Position numbers and translations under genes: made by a program
Shown: piece after piece, positions 24,461 through 35,873 of the stretch
How the letters are laid out: each line of letters starts with the position of its first letter
How positions within the stretch are numbered: the first letter of the stretch is position 1
The notes under the pieces: generated by a model
What the model saw: only the letters and a program-made list of their open reading frames with translations
Database searches by the model: none
What the model was told of the DNA's origin: nothing
NCBI GenBank assembly: GCA_941918925.1
Contig: OW799233.1
Span: forward strand, 171,596,235 to 171,660,234
From: Phyto melanocephala
Taxonomy: Eukaryota > Arthropoda > Insecta > Diptera > Rhinophoridae
DNA length: 64,000 nucleotides
Direction of reading: 5' to 3'

Positions 24461-24679
24461 GGTGTTCTCATAAATGCAATATTGCAATTGCAGTTTAAAT
24501 TTACAATTCTTTCTAAAGACAACCTTTAGATTTTTGACAATTAATTCTGATCCTAACACAAACCGGTTCTTGTCGCTACAAATTTGGGAACAAAATATAT
24601 TGTCAAAAAACTAAGGGCTGCCCTTAGAAATAATTGTAATTTCATACTGCAATGTAATATTGCATTTATGAAAACATCC
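24461..24679. mobile_element. Foldback MITE, ~219 bp
   Basis: The left arm GGTGTTCTCATAAATGCAAT pairs with the right end TTGCATTTATGAAAACATCC. Pairing continues imperfectly inward for about 65 bp (TACAATTCTTTCTAA / TTAGAAATAATTGTA). Non-coding. Confidence 0.55.
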
Positions 24680-24689
24680 ACAATTGCAA

Positions 24690-25720
24690 CAAATTTTCAG
24701 AATTGTTCTTATTGAGGAGTGGTGTCTGTGTTATCATTTACTAAAGAAACAACAAAGTGAGTGAATGCAATTAATCTTTGCAGTTATCTGCCTATCTTCA
24801 TCGTCTGACTCTTAAAAATATTTTATTTGGCGAACCTATGTACATGGTCAAATGGTAAAATTTTGTTCCATAAATCTATAAAATCAATAGTTGTTGTACA
24901 TCTAAAGGTATAGTGACTTTATGGAATTTTTCATTTCATTGAATTGAGCTAACATCTACCAAGACAATCAACAGGAAGCATTTTTAATCGTTTGAACGAA
25001 AGTATTTGTATTTTTTTTTTGTGTTTTTGTTACTGCAATATTTAACTTTTATGTTATTTTTATTTTATTTTATGTTATTACTTTTTTGCAGTCTTTCAAA
25101 ACGGTTATTTTCAATGGTAGTAAGTTTTAAGCTATGGCCATAAAATTTGGTACTTAAAACAGACATTCAAATAATCAAATAATCTGAGCGTATTTACTTT
25201 TGTCTGATACTTTCCAACAATATGGATGTCATGACTCAAGATGGTGCTTTTAATATATATTTTGTTGCATCTATGGTTATAGCTGAAGCGACAAATTGAG
25301 GTTCTAATTGGTGAAACAACAATTTTGGGTTTTGACGCCAAAATGAAGGAACACGCACTATTTAAAACCCGAGATATTTTACGTCAGATTTAAGGACGCT
25401 GTTGAGTGATTATCTTACGAAGTTCACATTGCTCATATTTGTTATTTATTAATGTTGGGGGTTATCAATGTTGATATATATTTTTTCAACAATTCTCTTT
25501 TATATATTTCCAATTTGAGTATTTTATGTTTTTGAAAGCTAATTTTCAAAGTCAGAATTCATAAGGAATCACCACTAGTTATAGAACTTCCAGTTGGTAA
25601 CACTTTATTAACTGGCGGCCACTCTGTCAGCTGTCACCATAAATAGACTGGCGCATAAATAGCAAGACGTAGATTCGGGGAATCGGTCATCTATGGGTCC
25701 TCTGTATTTGTTAAATAATG
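24690..25720. other. AT-rich DNA, no gene recognised
   Basis: Only short open frames occur. A broken low-similarity reading at 25120-25400 could be an old transposon remnant, but I could not match it to any family. Confidence 0.35.
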
Positions 25721-25724
25721 TGTA

Positions 25725-25728
25725 TTAA
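25725..25728. repeat. TTAA target-site duplication, left
   Basis: Pairs with TTAA at 26461-26464 around the deleted piggyBac-like element. Confidence 0.8.
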
Positions 25729-26460
25729 CCCTTTCGACGCGGATGGTACATATGTGTACCACTTAAAGTTTAAACATCTCTCAAAGGTTAAAATTTAATG
25801 TTGCTTGGTTGTGAAAAGTACCATATAGTCTTTAAGTTCTCTTTAATACATTCCAGTATGTGCCATTATGTTTCTTTTTTTGTTTTTTATATTAACGGTA
25901 CCGTTTTTTGTGACTTGAAACGCAACTATAGTGAAGTGTATAATTGGTTTTTGCATAATATTGTAAAATTGCAGAAAATATTCAAAATAAAGAAAATTTA
26001 AATTTTTGCGGCAGGTAAATATTTATAAACAAACATTTGTTTTATGCTTCCTATATGTACCATATGTACCACTCGTATGGTATGGTGGTACACATATGTA
26101 CCATTCGTCCGTTGAGTATGATATCCTGTCTTCAAGAAAATGTTTTATTTACCGAGAAAATGGATCCCGAAGACATTCGAAAAGTTTTGGAAGATGAAGC
26201 TGATAGTACTAGCGATTTAGAAGATTTTTCTGGAGGAAACTTTGAAGAATTTGTACCAAATGATGTATCTGTTTTCAGCGACAACGAAGATTCACCAGAC
26301 GACGAAAGCTCTGTTGCAAGTGGTGCCTTTTGCGAAAAAGCCCCCCCATAATAGTTTTCCAATTTTTTCTTTTACCAACAATTTATATATTACTTAAATA
26401 ACCTGCTTTTAAAAAAAAAAATTATTTTAGCATTGCTATTCGAATGACGGGTCGAAAGGG
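25729..26460 (+). mobile_element. Internally deleted piggyBac-like element, 732 bp
   Basis: The ends CCCTTTCGACGCG (25729) and its complement with one change (ending 26460) are TIRs flanked by TTAA on both sides. A subterminal palindrome GGTACATATGTGTACC (25746-25761) is echoed by GGTGGTACACATATGTACC near 26084-26102. The only coding part is the first 64 codons of a piggyBac-type transposase (26160-26351). It is a different family from the element at 15676. Confidence 0.85.
26160..26354 (+). pseudogene. N-terminal fragment of a piggyBac-like transposase
   Basis: From ATG 26160 the frame reads MDPEDIRKVLEDEADSTSDL, then EDFSGGNFEEFVPNDVSVFS and a DNEDSPDDESS tract. It ends at a stop 64 codons on, within a CCCCCCC tract. 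The strongly acidic start matches the N-terminus usual in PGBD/piggyBac proteins; the DDD catalytic domain and Cys-rich tail are deleted. The in-frame upstream extension to 26037 has no acidic character and is probably 5' UTR. A standalone function is not suggested. Confidence 0.65.
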
Positions 26461-26464
26461 TTAA
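26461..26464. repeat. TTAA target-site duplication, right
   Basis: Pairs with 25725-25728. Confidence 0.8.
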
Positions 26465-26584
26465 AATATTTTTAATTTACATAAATGTTTTAAATTAATT
26501 TTCAGATAAATTAATAATACCATTTTAGTTAAGCAACAAAAGTTTAATATATCGAAACCATGTTAATAAGATATTTTTAAAGAC

Positions 26585-26707
26585 TTACTGCCGTATTCAT
26601 AAAAATTATTTTAGGTTTATTGAAGGCTTATTTGACAAATTTCTGTGCAACATCTGTCAAATAGGCCTTTGATAAACCTAAAATATATTTTATGAATACG
26701 GCAGTAA
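26585..26707. mobile_element. Foldback MITE, ~120 bp
   Basis: A near-perfect hairpin. TTACTGCCGTATTCATAAAA at the left is mirrored by TTTTATGAATACGGCAGTAA at the right. Arms of about 50 bp continue through TTTAGGTTTAT and GGC.TATTTGACA around a loop near 26645. TA on either side could be the target duplication. Non-coding; superfamily undetermined. Confidence 0.8.
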
Positions 26708-28195
26708 CTAAATAACTAAGAAAGAACATTTTCCAACATTCTAAAATACTATTAAACCTCACCTCGTTTGCGAAATTTCGTCATTGTTTTTACGAATTGT
26801 AACTGCTGCTTTCATTATAACAAATCGCAAATCTAATAGACGTAAATAATGGCTGTTAAAATAAAAAGCAAAAAAATAAGTTTAGCTTTCATTTTTAATT
26901 TTTGTTTTGAACTTGAGGTCATAGATTTTACAAAAAAAAAAAAAAAAATGCCAACAAAAATCCCATGTACATACGCATTTACAAAGTCAAACTTTAACGT
27001 GTTTAATCATAATAATAGAATCCTCTGGCAGGCAGTATTAGTTACAGAAGACTAACATTGGATATTGACACTTTTATGACTTCAAAAAATTAGATTTTTT
27101 TTGTTTGTTTTGTGAATAATGACAATAATGTCAACAACAACTATGGTAGTAAAGACAAAAAAAAAAGAATTTATGAATTATGTAAGTACCCCTACAATAT
27201 GCTGCTGCTATGTTGCTACTTACGTTAATATTTTTGGCTGATGTAAAAATAACAGGCGATTATATGCGATTTATACGACTGATGTTTTATTATTTACGAC
27301 CTCAAGTTGTCAATAAAAAGTTTCAAATTCACCAATATTTTTTATTTATTTTGTGTGTGTGTGTGTGTGTGTGTGTTTTTTTTTACGAACATATTAACAA
27401 GTTATTGAGGGAGGGGTCGCATTGTGATTGAGGGGTTGTAAGTATTACAAATCAATGTTTCAATTGTTTCAAAAGTGTTTTCTTCTAAGCAATTAAACTT
27501 ATGAATAATTGAATCTGGTTACATATCAAGTTTAAACATAAACTTTTAATGACGTAAATTAATGTTATAAAATATTGATTGTTGTTTGAAACGCAGGCAA
27601 TAAGTTTTTAAAAAGTCGAACTATAAGAATTTTTATATGTCCTTAGCATTCGAAAAACGTACTTTATTTTTCAGCCAATGTTCTATTAGAAATGTGATCT
27701 TTTAAGCTAAAAATGTGTTAAAGTTATGATAAAAATAATGTTTAAAATTAAGACTTCTAAAACATATTCGTTGTTTGTAAGACCGAGCTAACACTTTTTG
27801 TTCATTATTAAAAATATATTAATGTTTTATATATACGAATGTTTAAGGAAAAATATTCAGAAAAAAACCGCATTATGGTCTGATTGCTTTTTTTGCTGCT
27901 AAAAGTTTTTTTATGGAACTTGTTCACAACTTTATAAATATATAAAAATCCTAGACCCAAATCTGTGATTTTAGTGTGGCCTTTAAAGTTAATGATAGCC
28001 AGGAAAGTTTAATTAAATTGGTACAATTTACGAAAAAATGTCACTTGTTATGGAAATATTGTCAAACCAATTCAATCTAAATTTTACGGTTTCATTATGA
28101 GTATTCTTCGATAAGGACTACAAATGCTGCATGTAAATATTAACTTTTTAACTAAATATTTAAAATTAAAATCAACTCATCGAATAAACATTTTA
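26708..28195. other. AT-rich DNA with a GT run, no gene recognised
   Basis: A GT dinucleotide run lies at 27351-27375. No coding exon or transposon hallmark was found. Confidence 0.4.
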
Positions 28196-28203
28196 ATACA
28201 TTT

Positions 28204-29155
28204 GAGGAGCCGCAGAACAAAAGGTGCTTTTTCGCTCATTTCAAATTTTTGGGAAATCGAGATTTATTTTTTTCGCCCCTTTAAAAAACAGCAAGAACAT
28301 GCAAATGCTTACAAGATTTTTACTTATCTACAGATGCATCTAACTGTCGTAAGTCACCCGATTAAATGTTAATGATGTTTGATATAATTCCATTTTTATT
28401 TCGGAAAAAGCACCTTTTGCAAAAAAGAAAGCAAAAAAGCACGTTTTGTTAAGGAATAAAATAAAAACACCTTTCGTTAAAAAAAGTAAAAAAGCGCGTT
28501 TTGTTAATAGAAGGCAAAAGTACATTTTGTAATGCAAATACACATATGTATATGACAATAAAATTTTGACTGAATGTGGTTAAACCTGATCTAATATATT
28601 AAAAAATGTTAAGCTAAGTATACTTTTTTTGTCGTTTTATTAAATAAAATTGTAACCTAAACATTTCTTTCTTAGCCTTAAATTAAATACATATGAAATT
28701 TGTTAATAGTTAAACTCTTGTTCCAACATCTTCTTCTAGGCAAGAACATTTTCGCCTATTGAATCCTCCATACCTTTATCCTGGTTATACAAAATGTCCT
28801 TGTACCAAAATAATGACTGATTTTCACTCCAGTCTTTACCAAACTGTTTTATTAAAAGACTTTTTATTAAAAGACATCCGATTAATTTTACTTTAACTGT
28901 AGTTTGGTTTGATCATTAAAGTAAAAAGTGAAACTACACAAAGATTATGGGAAAAGAACCTTTTGATAAAAAAATAATCAAAAAAGCATTTTTTGTTAAG
29001 CATAAATTTTTTAGAACCCATTTTCTTTGTAAAAAAAAATAATAATAATGCAAACTTGATTGTTTCTACAAGATTTCAACCTAAATATTATAAAAATACC
29101 AAAAAACCAATTTTTCGCGAAATGCGAAAAAGCACCTTTTGTTCTGCGGCTCCTC
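28204..29155. mobile_element. TIR element, 952 bp, 32-bp perfect TIRs
   Basis: GAGGAGCCGCAGAACAAAAG starts a 32-bp repeat (28204-28235) that is perfectly mirrored at 29124-29155. ATTT flanks both ends (28200-28203 and 29156-29159), a candidate 4-bp target duplication. The interior repeats the TIR word in variants such as AAGCACCTTTTGCAAAAAAG, AAAGCACGTTTTGTTAAG and AAAGCGCGTTTTGTTAATAG (28405-28535). No transposase was seen, so it is non-autonomous. I cannot place it in a superfamily. Confidence 0.75.
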
Positions 29156-29189
29156 ATTTAGAGTATAGCTTTTTTGACAACAAGTAATA

Positions 29190-30830
29190 GTGGTGTTTTT
29201 AGCCGAGCCTAATCTAATATACTCTTTACCATCATGTAGATTCATCATAGCGTAGATTCCATATTTAAAGTTGTATGCCATTTTGCTTTATTATTTCCCA
29301 AGCTAATTTTTACGCAGTTCACTGTTATACTTGTCAAGCCCTTTCATTTCATAATCATGTTGATGGAGTTAAGAAAACAGAATTATTTGTCATTTTATGT
29401 CGGACGAAAATTCGGATTTTACACTGTTGCATAGTTTACTGTATTCTACTGGTCTACTTTCATTTGATACTAATATTGAGGGGCTTGAATGGTTATATTT
29501 TTAAATACTGAAGTTCGCTACATTTTTAAAGAAAAAAAAAAACACAGAAAATTCAAATTTAATGGGAAATGTTTATTATCATTTGAGAAAACATTCTTTG
29601 GCATTTATTGTTTAAAGATTATCTTTATCAAATTCTGGCCGTTGCTACGTCGCAGATGTTCCATCCATTGAGTCCATCCATTCATTCGAGCATTTCGACT
29701 AGTAAGTGGCGAATGACATACGTAATGTTTTCCTCCAAGGCCTAAATTGAAGTGGGTTTGTCCACATAAACTTTAAACTTTACATATCTCCACAGGAAAA
29801 AGTCTAATGGTGTGATATCACACAATCTTAATGGCCAATAGACCGGCCCAAAACGTGAAATTATTCGCTCACCCAAGTGTTCTCTCAATAAATTCATTGA
29901 TTGATGCGATGTGTGGGAAGTGGTGCCGGCTGAAAACAAATGTCGTTCAATTTAGGATCTGGACGTAAAATGCGCCAAGTCGTTCCATACGTCAGTCCAA
30001 ATTGCTGCGAACGGCGCCAAATCGACTCTACACGGTCTTCGTGTACACTCTTAGCTACGGCTGCTATATTTTCTTCATAGCGTTCTGGATGTGGTCTATT
30101 CGGTCGAATATTATCCAATAATTAACATTGTAAGTTGAGCGAAGTGCACGAAACACATTCCTCACAGAACTTGAATTTTCGTTATGAAGTTGAACGATTT
30201 GTAAACTTTGTTCAGGAGTAAGTCTTTCCTATATGAAATGCCAAACAATACTGAACAAAAATTACAAAAATTAAAATTTGTGGTGGCAGCCATCATGAAT
30301 TTTAAATTTTTAATTGTGTATTTTGTTTTGGTGGTCAAATCCTTTATATGGTACCCATATTGTTCTTCTCTGTTATCCAAAAGCTAAAACAACAATTTCG
30401 TTTCTAAGTTTTAGGAAAAAAACACTGAATTATTTGAAGGTTTTATTATATCTCATTTAGTTTCCAAGCTATTTCCAGTATTGCAGTAGGTTCTGGTGTC
30501 TTAAGCCTATGTCAGAATTAATTACGAGCTTTGATAACTTGATCTTATTTAATAAATATATATTTTTAAGAAAATATTTTTACGAATATCTCTAGACGCA
30601 TATCGTATCTATAAATAGCAAAAAACGTGTCTCTTAATTATCCTAGAGCTGAAAAATATTGAATTTTCATTAAAAAAAATTTTTTCTTATAACTCACAAA
30701 GATATGCTGCGGTTATGCTAAATTTCAATAGCGACTTATTCCCGAATATTTGTACTAAATTGACATCACACACATATCTGTACTGCATGTAAAGGCTTGA
30801 TTTCAAGTAACAGACAGACAGACATTTTTA
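29190..30830 (+). mobile_element. DINE-like element, subfamily C, interrupted
   Basis: The head part 29190-29515 (CCTAATCTAATATACTCTTT; ACCATCATGTAG; TACTGTATTCTACTGGTC) and the later part 30245-30830 (GTGGTGGCAGCCATCATGAA; TTTCAATAGCGACTTATTCC; CAGACAGACAGACA) follow the order of the full copy at 31078-32082. A mariner-derived segment sits between them. Truncated at both ends. Confidence 0.55.
29520..30245 (-). mobile_element. Mariner-derived internally deleted element inside the DINE-like copy
   Basis: On the minus strand it carries the N-terminal part of a mariner-type transposase (ERLTPEQSLQIVQLHNENSS, VRNVFRALRS, NIAAVAKSVHEDRVESIWRR, SQQFGLTYGTTWRIL) joined to the C-terminal part (TSHQSMNLLREHLGERIISR, FGPVYWPLRLCDITPLDFFL, WRYVKFKVYVDKP). 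The middle with the first catalytic aspartate is deleted, and frames are broken. Exact ends are uncertain. Confidence 0.65.
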
Positions 30831-31077
30831 ATGTACTTATTCACAAACAAACATAAATGAGTACTATGAAAATAAATAAGATATAAAAACAACAAATAAA
30901 TTATTGTTGGTTCATATTAAAAGTGACTCCACAGAAATAAAAACCAATAATCATTCAATTAATAAGAATTAATCAATTAATAAATTCACAAGAATCAACA
31001 AACAAATAAATGTTACAATAACTGAAATAAAGTTAACATAAAAATAATAAAATAAGTAGGAGAAATATAATACCAAA

Positions 31078-32082
31078 CAAGTAAGAGTGCTATATTCGGA
31101 CGTGTCGAATCTGATAATACCCTTCACCATCATGTACATGGGCATAATCCCACATTGTAGCTTAACCTATATTTCATGTTACACTCCATTTTTCTTTATA
31201 ATTTCCGACGCCATCCATGACTTTGAATTTTTACGTAGTTAACTGAATTCTACTAGTCAAGCCCTTTAATTTGATACCCATATTGATGGGGTTAAAAAAA
31301 TTTGATCCGCCATTTTGTTTAAGACGCCATCTTGGATTTTACATTTTTTTATAATTTACTATATTCTACTGGTCAAGCCCTTTTATTTGATACCAATAGT
31401 ATGGGAGATGAAGGAGTTACATAATAAAATACCAGATTTGGCTCTTATATAAATTTATTGTCTGCCATTTTGTAGTGGCGGCCAACATGAGATTAATTTT
31501 TTTTATAGCGCTTATATTGCACTAGTCAAGTCCTTTCAGATGATACCAATATAGAATCCGTCAGTTGTCTGAAAGCTGAAAAAATTGATTTTCGTTTGCA
31601 AATTTTTAGAATATATATTTGTAGAAAATTTTTGCCTATAACTTTACCGATTAGAGCCCCTTTTATCCAACATTTTTCACCAATATCTCTAGAGGCATAT
31701 TATAATAGTAGCAAAGGTATCTATAAAATATTCTATGGCTGAAAATTTTTAATTTTGGTTATAAAAATATGGGAAAAAACAGAGGCTCATGTCTCAGAAA
31801 GTTATGGGGCGATTGTGCTGAGTCTTGACCGAGATTGATTCCTTGATATTTCCAAAAGATTGATACCATACACAGATCTGAGGAACATATGGTTGCTTTT
31901 AAGCGTTGATTTCAATCAACATACGGACAGACGGGCAGACGGACAGGGCTTAGTCTATTTTCTATTCATAAGCTTTCAGAAAAGATATACTTTATGGGGT
32001 CGGAAATGAAAATTGTACAATTGTTACAAACGGAATAACAAACCTATATATACCCTTATGCACCACTAAAGAAGGGTATAAA
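31078..32082 (+). mobile_element. DINE-like element, subfamily C, complete
   Basis: Begins AACAAGTAAGAGTGCTATAT with an imperfect ATTCGGACGTGTCGAAT hairpin. It continues through paired TTTGATACC / CTAGTCAAGCCCTTT blocks, GTTATGGGGCGATTGTGCTG, the GACAGACGGGCAGACGGACA microsatellite and the TTTATGGGGTCGGAAATGAA core, ending GAAGGGTATAAAA. TATACCCTT..CACC near the start and GAAGGGTATA at the end are subterminal inverted repeats. Non-coding. Confidence 0.65.
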
Positions 32083-32084
32083 AC

Positions 32085-33730
32085 TATACAATACGTACCA
32101 TAGAAATAGTATACATGTAAGTTTGAATATTTTAAAAAAAGAACAGAGATAATTTAGATACAGGACGCAAATTTGATATCTCTATACTTTGGCAAATCAT
32201 TTTGCCATAATAAAAAGCCTTTTACAATTCTGTGGTACTTTCAAATAAAAATAATTCTTTAGGTATAAACTAAGGAAAACAAATCAAGTAGAAAACTTAT
32301 TACATGTCAAATCTTTCTAAGAATGGACTTTATAACACATTCCTAAATCGACGCCCCTAAAGACAAAATACACTCTGCACACACTATGAAGGAAAAGTTG
32401 CTGGATTCTCGAGTGTGTTGGAGACGAAAGCAATTTTTAGTTAAAAAAATTGTAGTGCAAAAGTTATTTATATGAACAAGGTAAACAATTGCATAAAAGC
32501 GAACCAAACTATACGATATCGTCGATTAATTCGAGTCATAAAAACCGGTTTCTCGAATAATACGAAAACCGAACAAATTAAAAACCTCATTTAGCCTCAT
32601 AAAACGCTAATTCTAGTTAATTGGAAACCGGTATTTAAATTTAAGTAATAGGTATATACTGAAGTCGTCATGTGTTGAAAATAAGTTCTTAAATTTTATA
32701 GCAGATATAAGAATATACAAATTTATTAGATATATTTCAAAGTTATTTGCTATTCAAAACCAGCTAAATCAGTCAACAATCGTTGTAAGTATACGATATA
32801 AATACCTGCCATATTTTTTGGCAAAAAGAAAATTAAAACTTTTCAAATAGTGGAGCTAACATGTGTGGAGCTTGTGTGTTAACACATTACCTACAGAAAT
32901 TGTTATATTAGTAGTTATCATTATATTTCAATGATTTTAAGTACCACCTACAACATATGTAGAGAGTGTTTATGTTATTCAAAAGGATACTTTTCGCCTT
33001 AGCTTAAGAAAACTATATCAGCTAATGCGAAATTCTAGGTATAAATAAAAACTTCTTTTCTATGCACATAAAATAGATTATGGTGAGGTTTAAAAATGAC
33101 AACGACAACTTTATAGTTTCTGGTTTTATTTTTTAAAAAGGAAAAGCAAAAAGTCAAAAAGTTGAAAATTGGCGTCCTAGAGTTACAAAAAAAATTACAT
33201 TAAGTTTAACCTTTAAGATTTAAATCTTTCATGAACCTAGGAACCCTCATAAGCACCTTTATGTATTTTTTTTTTAAATCCCTAAAACTTTACATTAAAA
33301 CTTTAACATCAAACTCATTGTAACTCTAAAAATTACTTTTTGCAGGTGGTCGAGTTGAAAAATTAATCAGATTGCTGGACAACATATCATCACTATCATC
33401 ATTGATAATATGAAATCCCTTCTTGACCTCAACATTAGCCCTCAGAAACTTTTTGCTTAAACCAGCGGGAAAGATGTCATGAAATCCTTTAGACTTTTAT
33501 GTAGAAAAAAAGCATATAATCACAGAATCAACAAGCCAACTTGTGTAGAGAGCTCTAAACTTTATAACGTTTATTTTTACAATTATAAATGACGTATTCA
33601 TTTGGTATTGATGATTTGACTATAACTACAAAAATTAAAAAAATTAATGTTAAAGCAAACAGTATAGAAATAAATTTTAGAAAAACTGTTAAAACGAAAA
33701 CAATTGAACAGGAAAAAAGCAGAGATTTTA
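32085..33730. other. AT-rich DNA upstream of the candidate host exon
   Basis: AAACCGGTTTC and GAAACCGGTATTT (32540-32635) resemble the CCGGTT cluster at 53405-54550 and may be an old hAT-like end. The stretch just before 33734 would hold the 5' UTR and promoter of the host exon. I see no TATA box that I would defend. Confidence 0.35.
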
Positions 33731-33733
33731 AAA

Positions 33734-34403
33734 ATGGAAACTTGGCAATTTCATACAAAAAGAAATACAAACAAAATCAAATTAATGCTAGACCAACATC
33801 AATATCAACAACAGCGAATATTGCAAAAACAATATCATATACAGCACCACCATCATCATCATCTTTACAGCCATCATTATTATCAAAAGTGTACAGAATC
33901 GCAGCAGGAGCAAGCACAACGTCCAGAACATGTAGAAAATCAAAGTTATATAATAGATACAAATCAGAGTTGTTTAACTGCCTCCAGTCTTCATTTGAGC
34001 AAACAAAAACTACGGCAGCAGTCGCAGAAACAAAAAGAGAAATCAATATCAATACAAGAAACAATACCAGCAATAAAACGAACATGCCAATGCACAGAAC
34101 AGCAAACCTCATCATTAGCAAGCCAACAACAACAACTACTCCACTATCAGCGTCATCATCAGCAGCAACATTGTCAGTATCAGTCTGGCCATTACCAAGA
34201 ACAAACAACAATAAGCAGAACATCAGCATCATCAGTATCTTCATTATCGTCAACAACAACGTTAGTAGATGGTTTAAAAAATTGGTTACCTCGTACACGA
34301 AGTATCTCATCAATTTTGGAACATTTGGTTGTGATTGGCTCTTTATTGATCGCATTAAGTGGTCTGGTTGTTTGCGACGAATCCCAGGATTTTCAAAAGA
34401 ACA
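33734..34403 (+). CDS. Probable first coding exon of a secreted or membrane protein
   Basis: From ATG 33734 (context AAAAATGG) the frame runs 223 codons to a splice donor, AGAACA|GTAAGTA, at 34403/34404, giving a phase-1 intron. The product starts METWQFHTKRNTNKIKLM. It then has a long Q/H-rich tract (HHHHHH near residue 38; SQQQQLLHYQRHHQQQHCQY near 140-160), an S/T patch (SASSVSSLSSTTT), and a hydrophobic segment at about 200-213 (LEHLVVIGSLLIALSGLVVC) before DESQDFQKN. This looks like a Q-rich leader plus signal peptide or anchor. A phase-1 intron after a signal peptide is common in genes for extracellular Ig-like and similar modules. CAN-rich codons fit fly opa-type repeats. I do not recognise the gene and found no downstream exon. 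The neighbouring + frame (33589-34407) is the main competing reading. Confidence 0.55.
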
Positions 34404-34409
34404 GTAAGT
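34404..34409 (+). promoter_or_regulatory. Candidate 5' splice donor
   Basis: GTAAGT follows codon 223 of the exon; this is the consensus donor. Confidence 0.55.
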
Positions 34410-34449
34410 ACATAGACAAATATATAAATACATACACAGTTGGTAAATA

Positions 34450-35130
34450 AGTAAATACTATTTACTTTTACATTTACTGCTTAAAAACATTTGTTATTTT
34501 TCTTACGTACTCACTTCTTCAAATACTATCGCAAACACACTGACACATACATACACTTTTTTATTAAATTTTATTTATTTATACTCTGATGGAAAAGAGA
34601 TTACAAGGGTGGGTACTTACGTACGTATGTATGTATGCGTGTGTTTATGTATGAAGAAATTGAACAAAGTTGTAAACATCTTTTTTCATTATCCTTTGTT
34701 AATACTGATGTGTTTACCTTTTGCATTTATGTAAATATTATTTAATTTGTATTTGGGTTAATAAGAGGAAATCAAATGATTTTTAACATATTGTTTCTTT
34801 TCTTTTCTTTTTTTTGTTGTTTTTTTTTTTTTTGCATTGTTACTTTGGAAGTATCGTTTGAAGGGGAAATTAATCTGTATAAAGATTGGATGAAAAAAAA
34901 AAACGAAAAATGTTACTTCTAGCATGAAAATAAAATCAAAGTAAAATAGTTTTTTAATTAACCTATGAAGTACTTACGTCGTGCAGCGAAATGCCAATAT
35001 ATTTTAATTAATTTTATGCATCATATAGGATTTTTCATTTGAAGATGAAAATAAGAAATACTGATGTGAGTGATGGATATGTTGCGAAGCATTTAAATTC
35101 GGGGCACTGACCAATGATTGAGGATTAGAC
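34450..35130. other. Putative intron sequence, nothing else recognised
   Basis: AT-rich, with TATGTATG runs near 34625 and pyrimidine tracts near 34795. No second exon was found. Confidence 0.35.
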
Positions 35131-35132
35131 AA

Positions 35133-35873
35133 TCTATATATATAAAAGTGAAACTCTGTGTGTGTGTGTGTTAGCTATAGACTCCGAAACTGTACAACCG
35201 ATCGGACTCAAACTTTGGCAAGTTGTTGTACACATTCCAGGGAGTGTTTATGGGTGGCAAAAAGTGGGCAGGGCCACGCCCATAAAAATTAGTTATCAGT
35301 TTTAGCTACTTGCACTTGACCGATTTTTCTGAAACTTTGCACACATATCGAGCTGTCATGACTAAATAATTTCGTGATAAGAAAAGTGGGCGGGGCCACG
35401 CCCCTAAAAAGTTTTAATTTTGAGGTACTTCCACTGGACTGATTTTTCTGAAACTTTGCACACATACTAAGCTGTCATAACCATATAATTTCGTGATTAG
35501 AAAGGTGGGCAGGGCCACGCCCATAAAAAAAGGTTATAATATTGAGGTACTTGCGTCAGACCGATTTTTCTGAAACTTTGCACACATATCGCGCTGTCAT
35601 GACTAAATAATTTTGTGATTAGAAAAGTGGGCAGGGCCACGCCCATAAAAGCAATTATAATTTTAGGAAGTTGCACTGGTCCGATTCTTCTGAAACTTTG
35701 CACACATATTGAGCTGTTATGACTTTACAATTTCGTGATTAGAAAAGTGGGCAATGCCACACCCATAACAAATAAATAATAATTTTTAGGTTTTTGCACT
35801 TGATATTCAATTAAAATTTAGAATGCATTTCGATTCATTAAGGGGCGTAGCAACGCGCGCCGGGTTTGGCTAG
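35133..35873 (+). mobile_element. Non-autonomous Helitron, copy 2
   Basis: Starts TCTATATATATAAAAGTG and ends CGCGCCGGGTTTGGCTAG, with A before and T after, as Helitron insertion predicts. It carries five tandem units of about 120 bp (GGGC.GGGCCACGCCC blocks at about 35268, 35388, 35508, 35629 and 35749) against four in the inverted copy at 14439-15067. Each unit holds TTTCTGAAACTTTGCACACA. The GGGGCGTAGCAACGCGCGCC just before the end can form the short 3' hairpin. No Rep/helicase. Confidence 0.8.

Noticed and set aside
25132..25341. 69-codon minus frame that might be a transposase piece
   Set aside because: No family motif could be matched on either strand.
33589..34407. 272-codon + frame overlapping the candidate exon
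   Set aside because: Low-complexity S/T/N-rich, lacks a signal-like segment, and its end gives no recognisable feature. Kept only as the main alternative.
33777..34433. 218-codon minus-strand frame opposite the candidate exon
   Set aside because: It is the antisense of CAN-rich codons (V/L/D-rich), a common shadow; no supporting splice or domain features.
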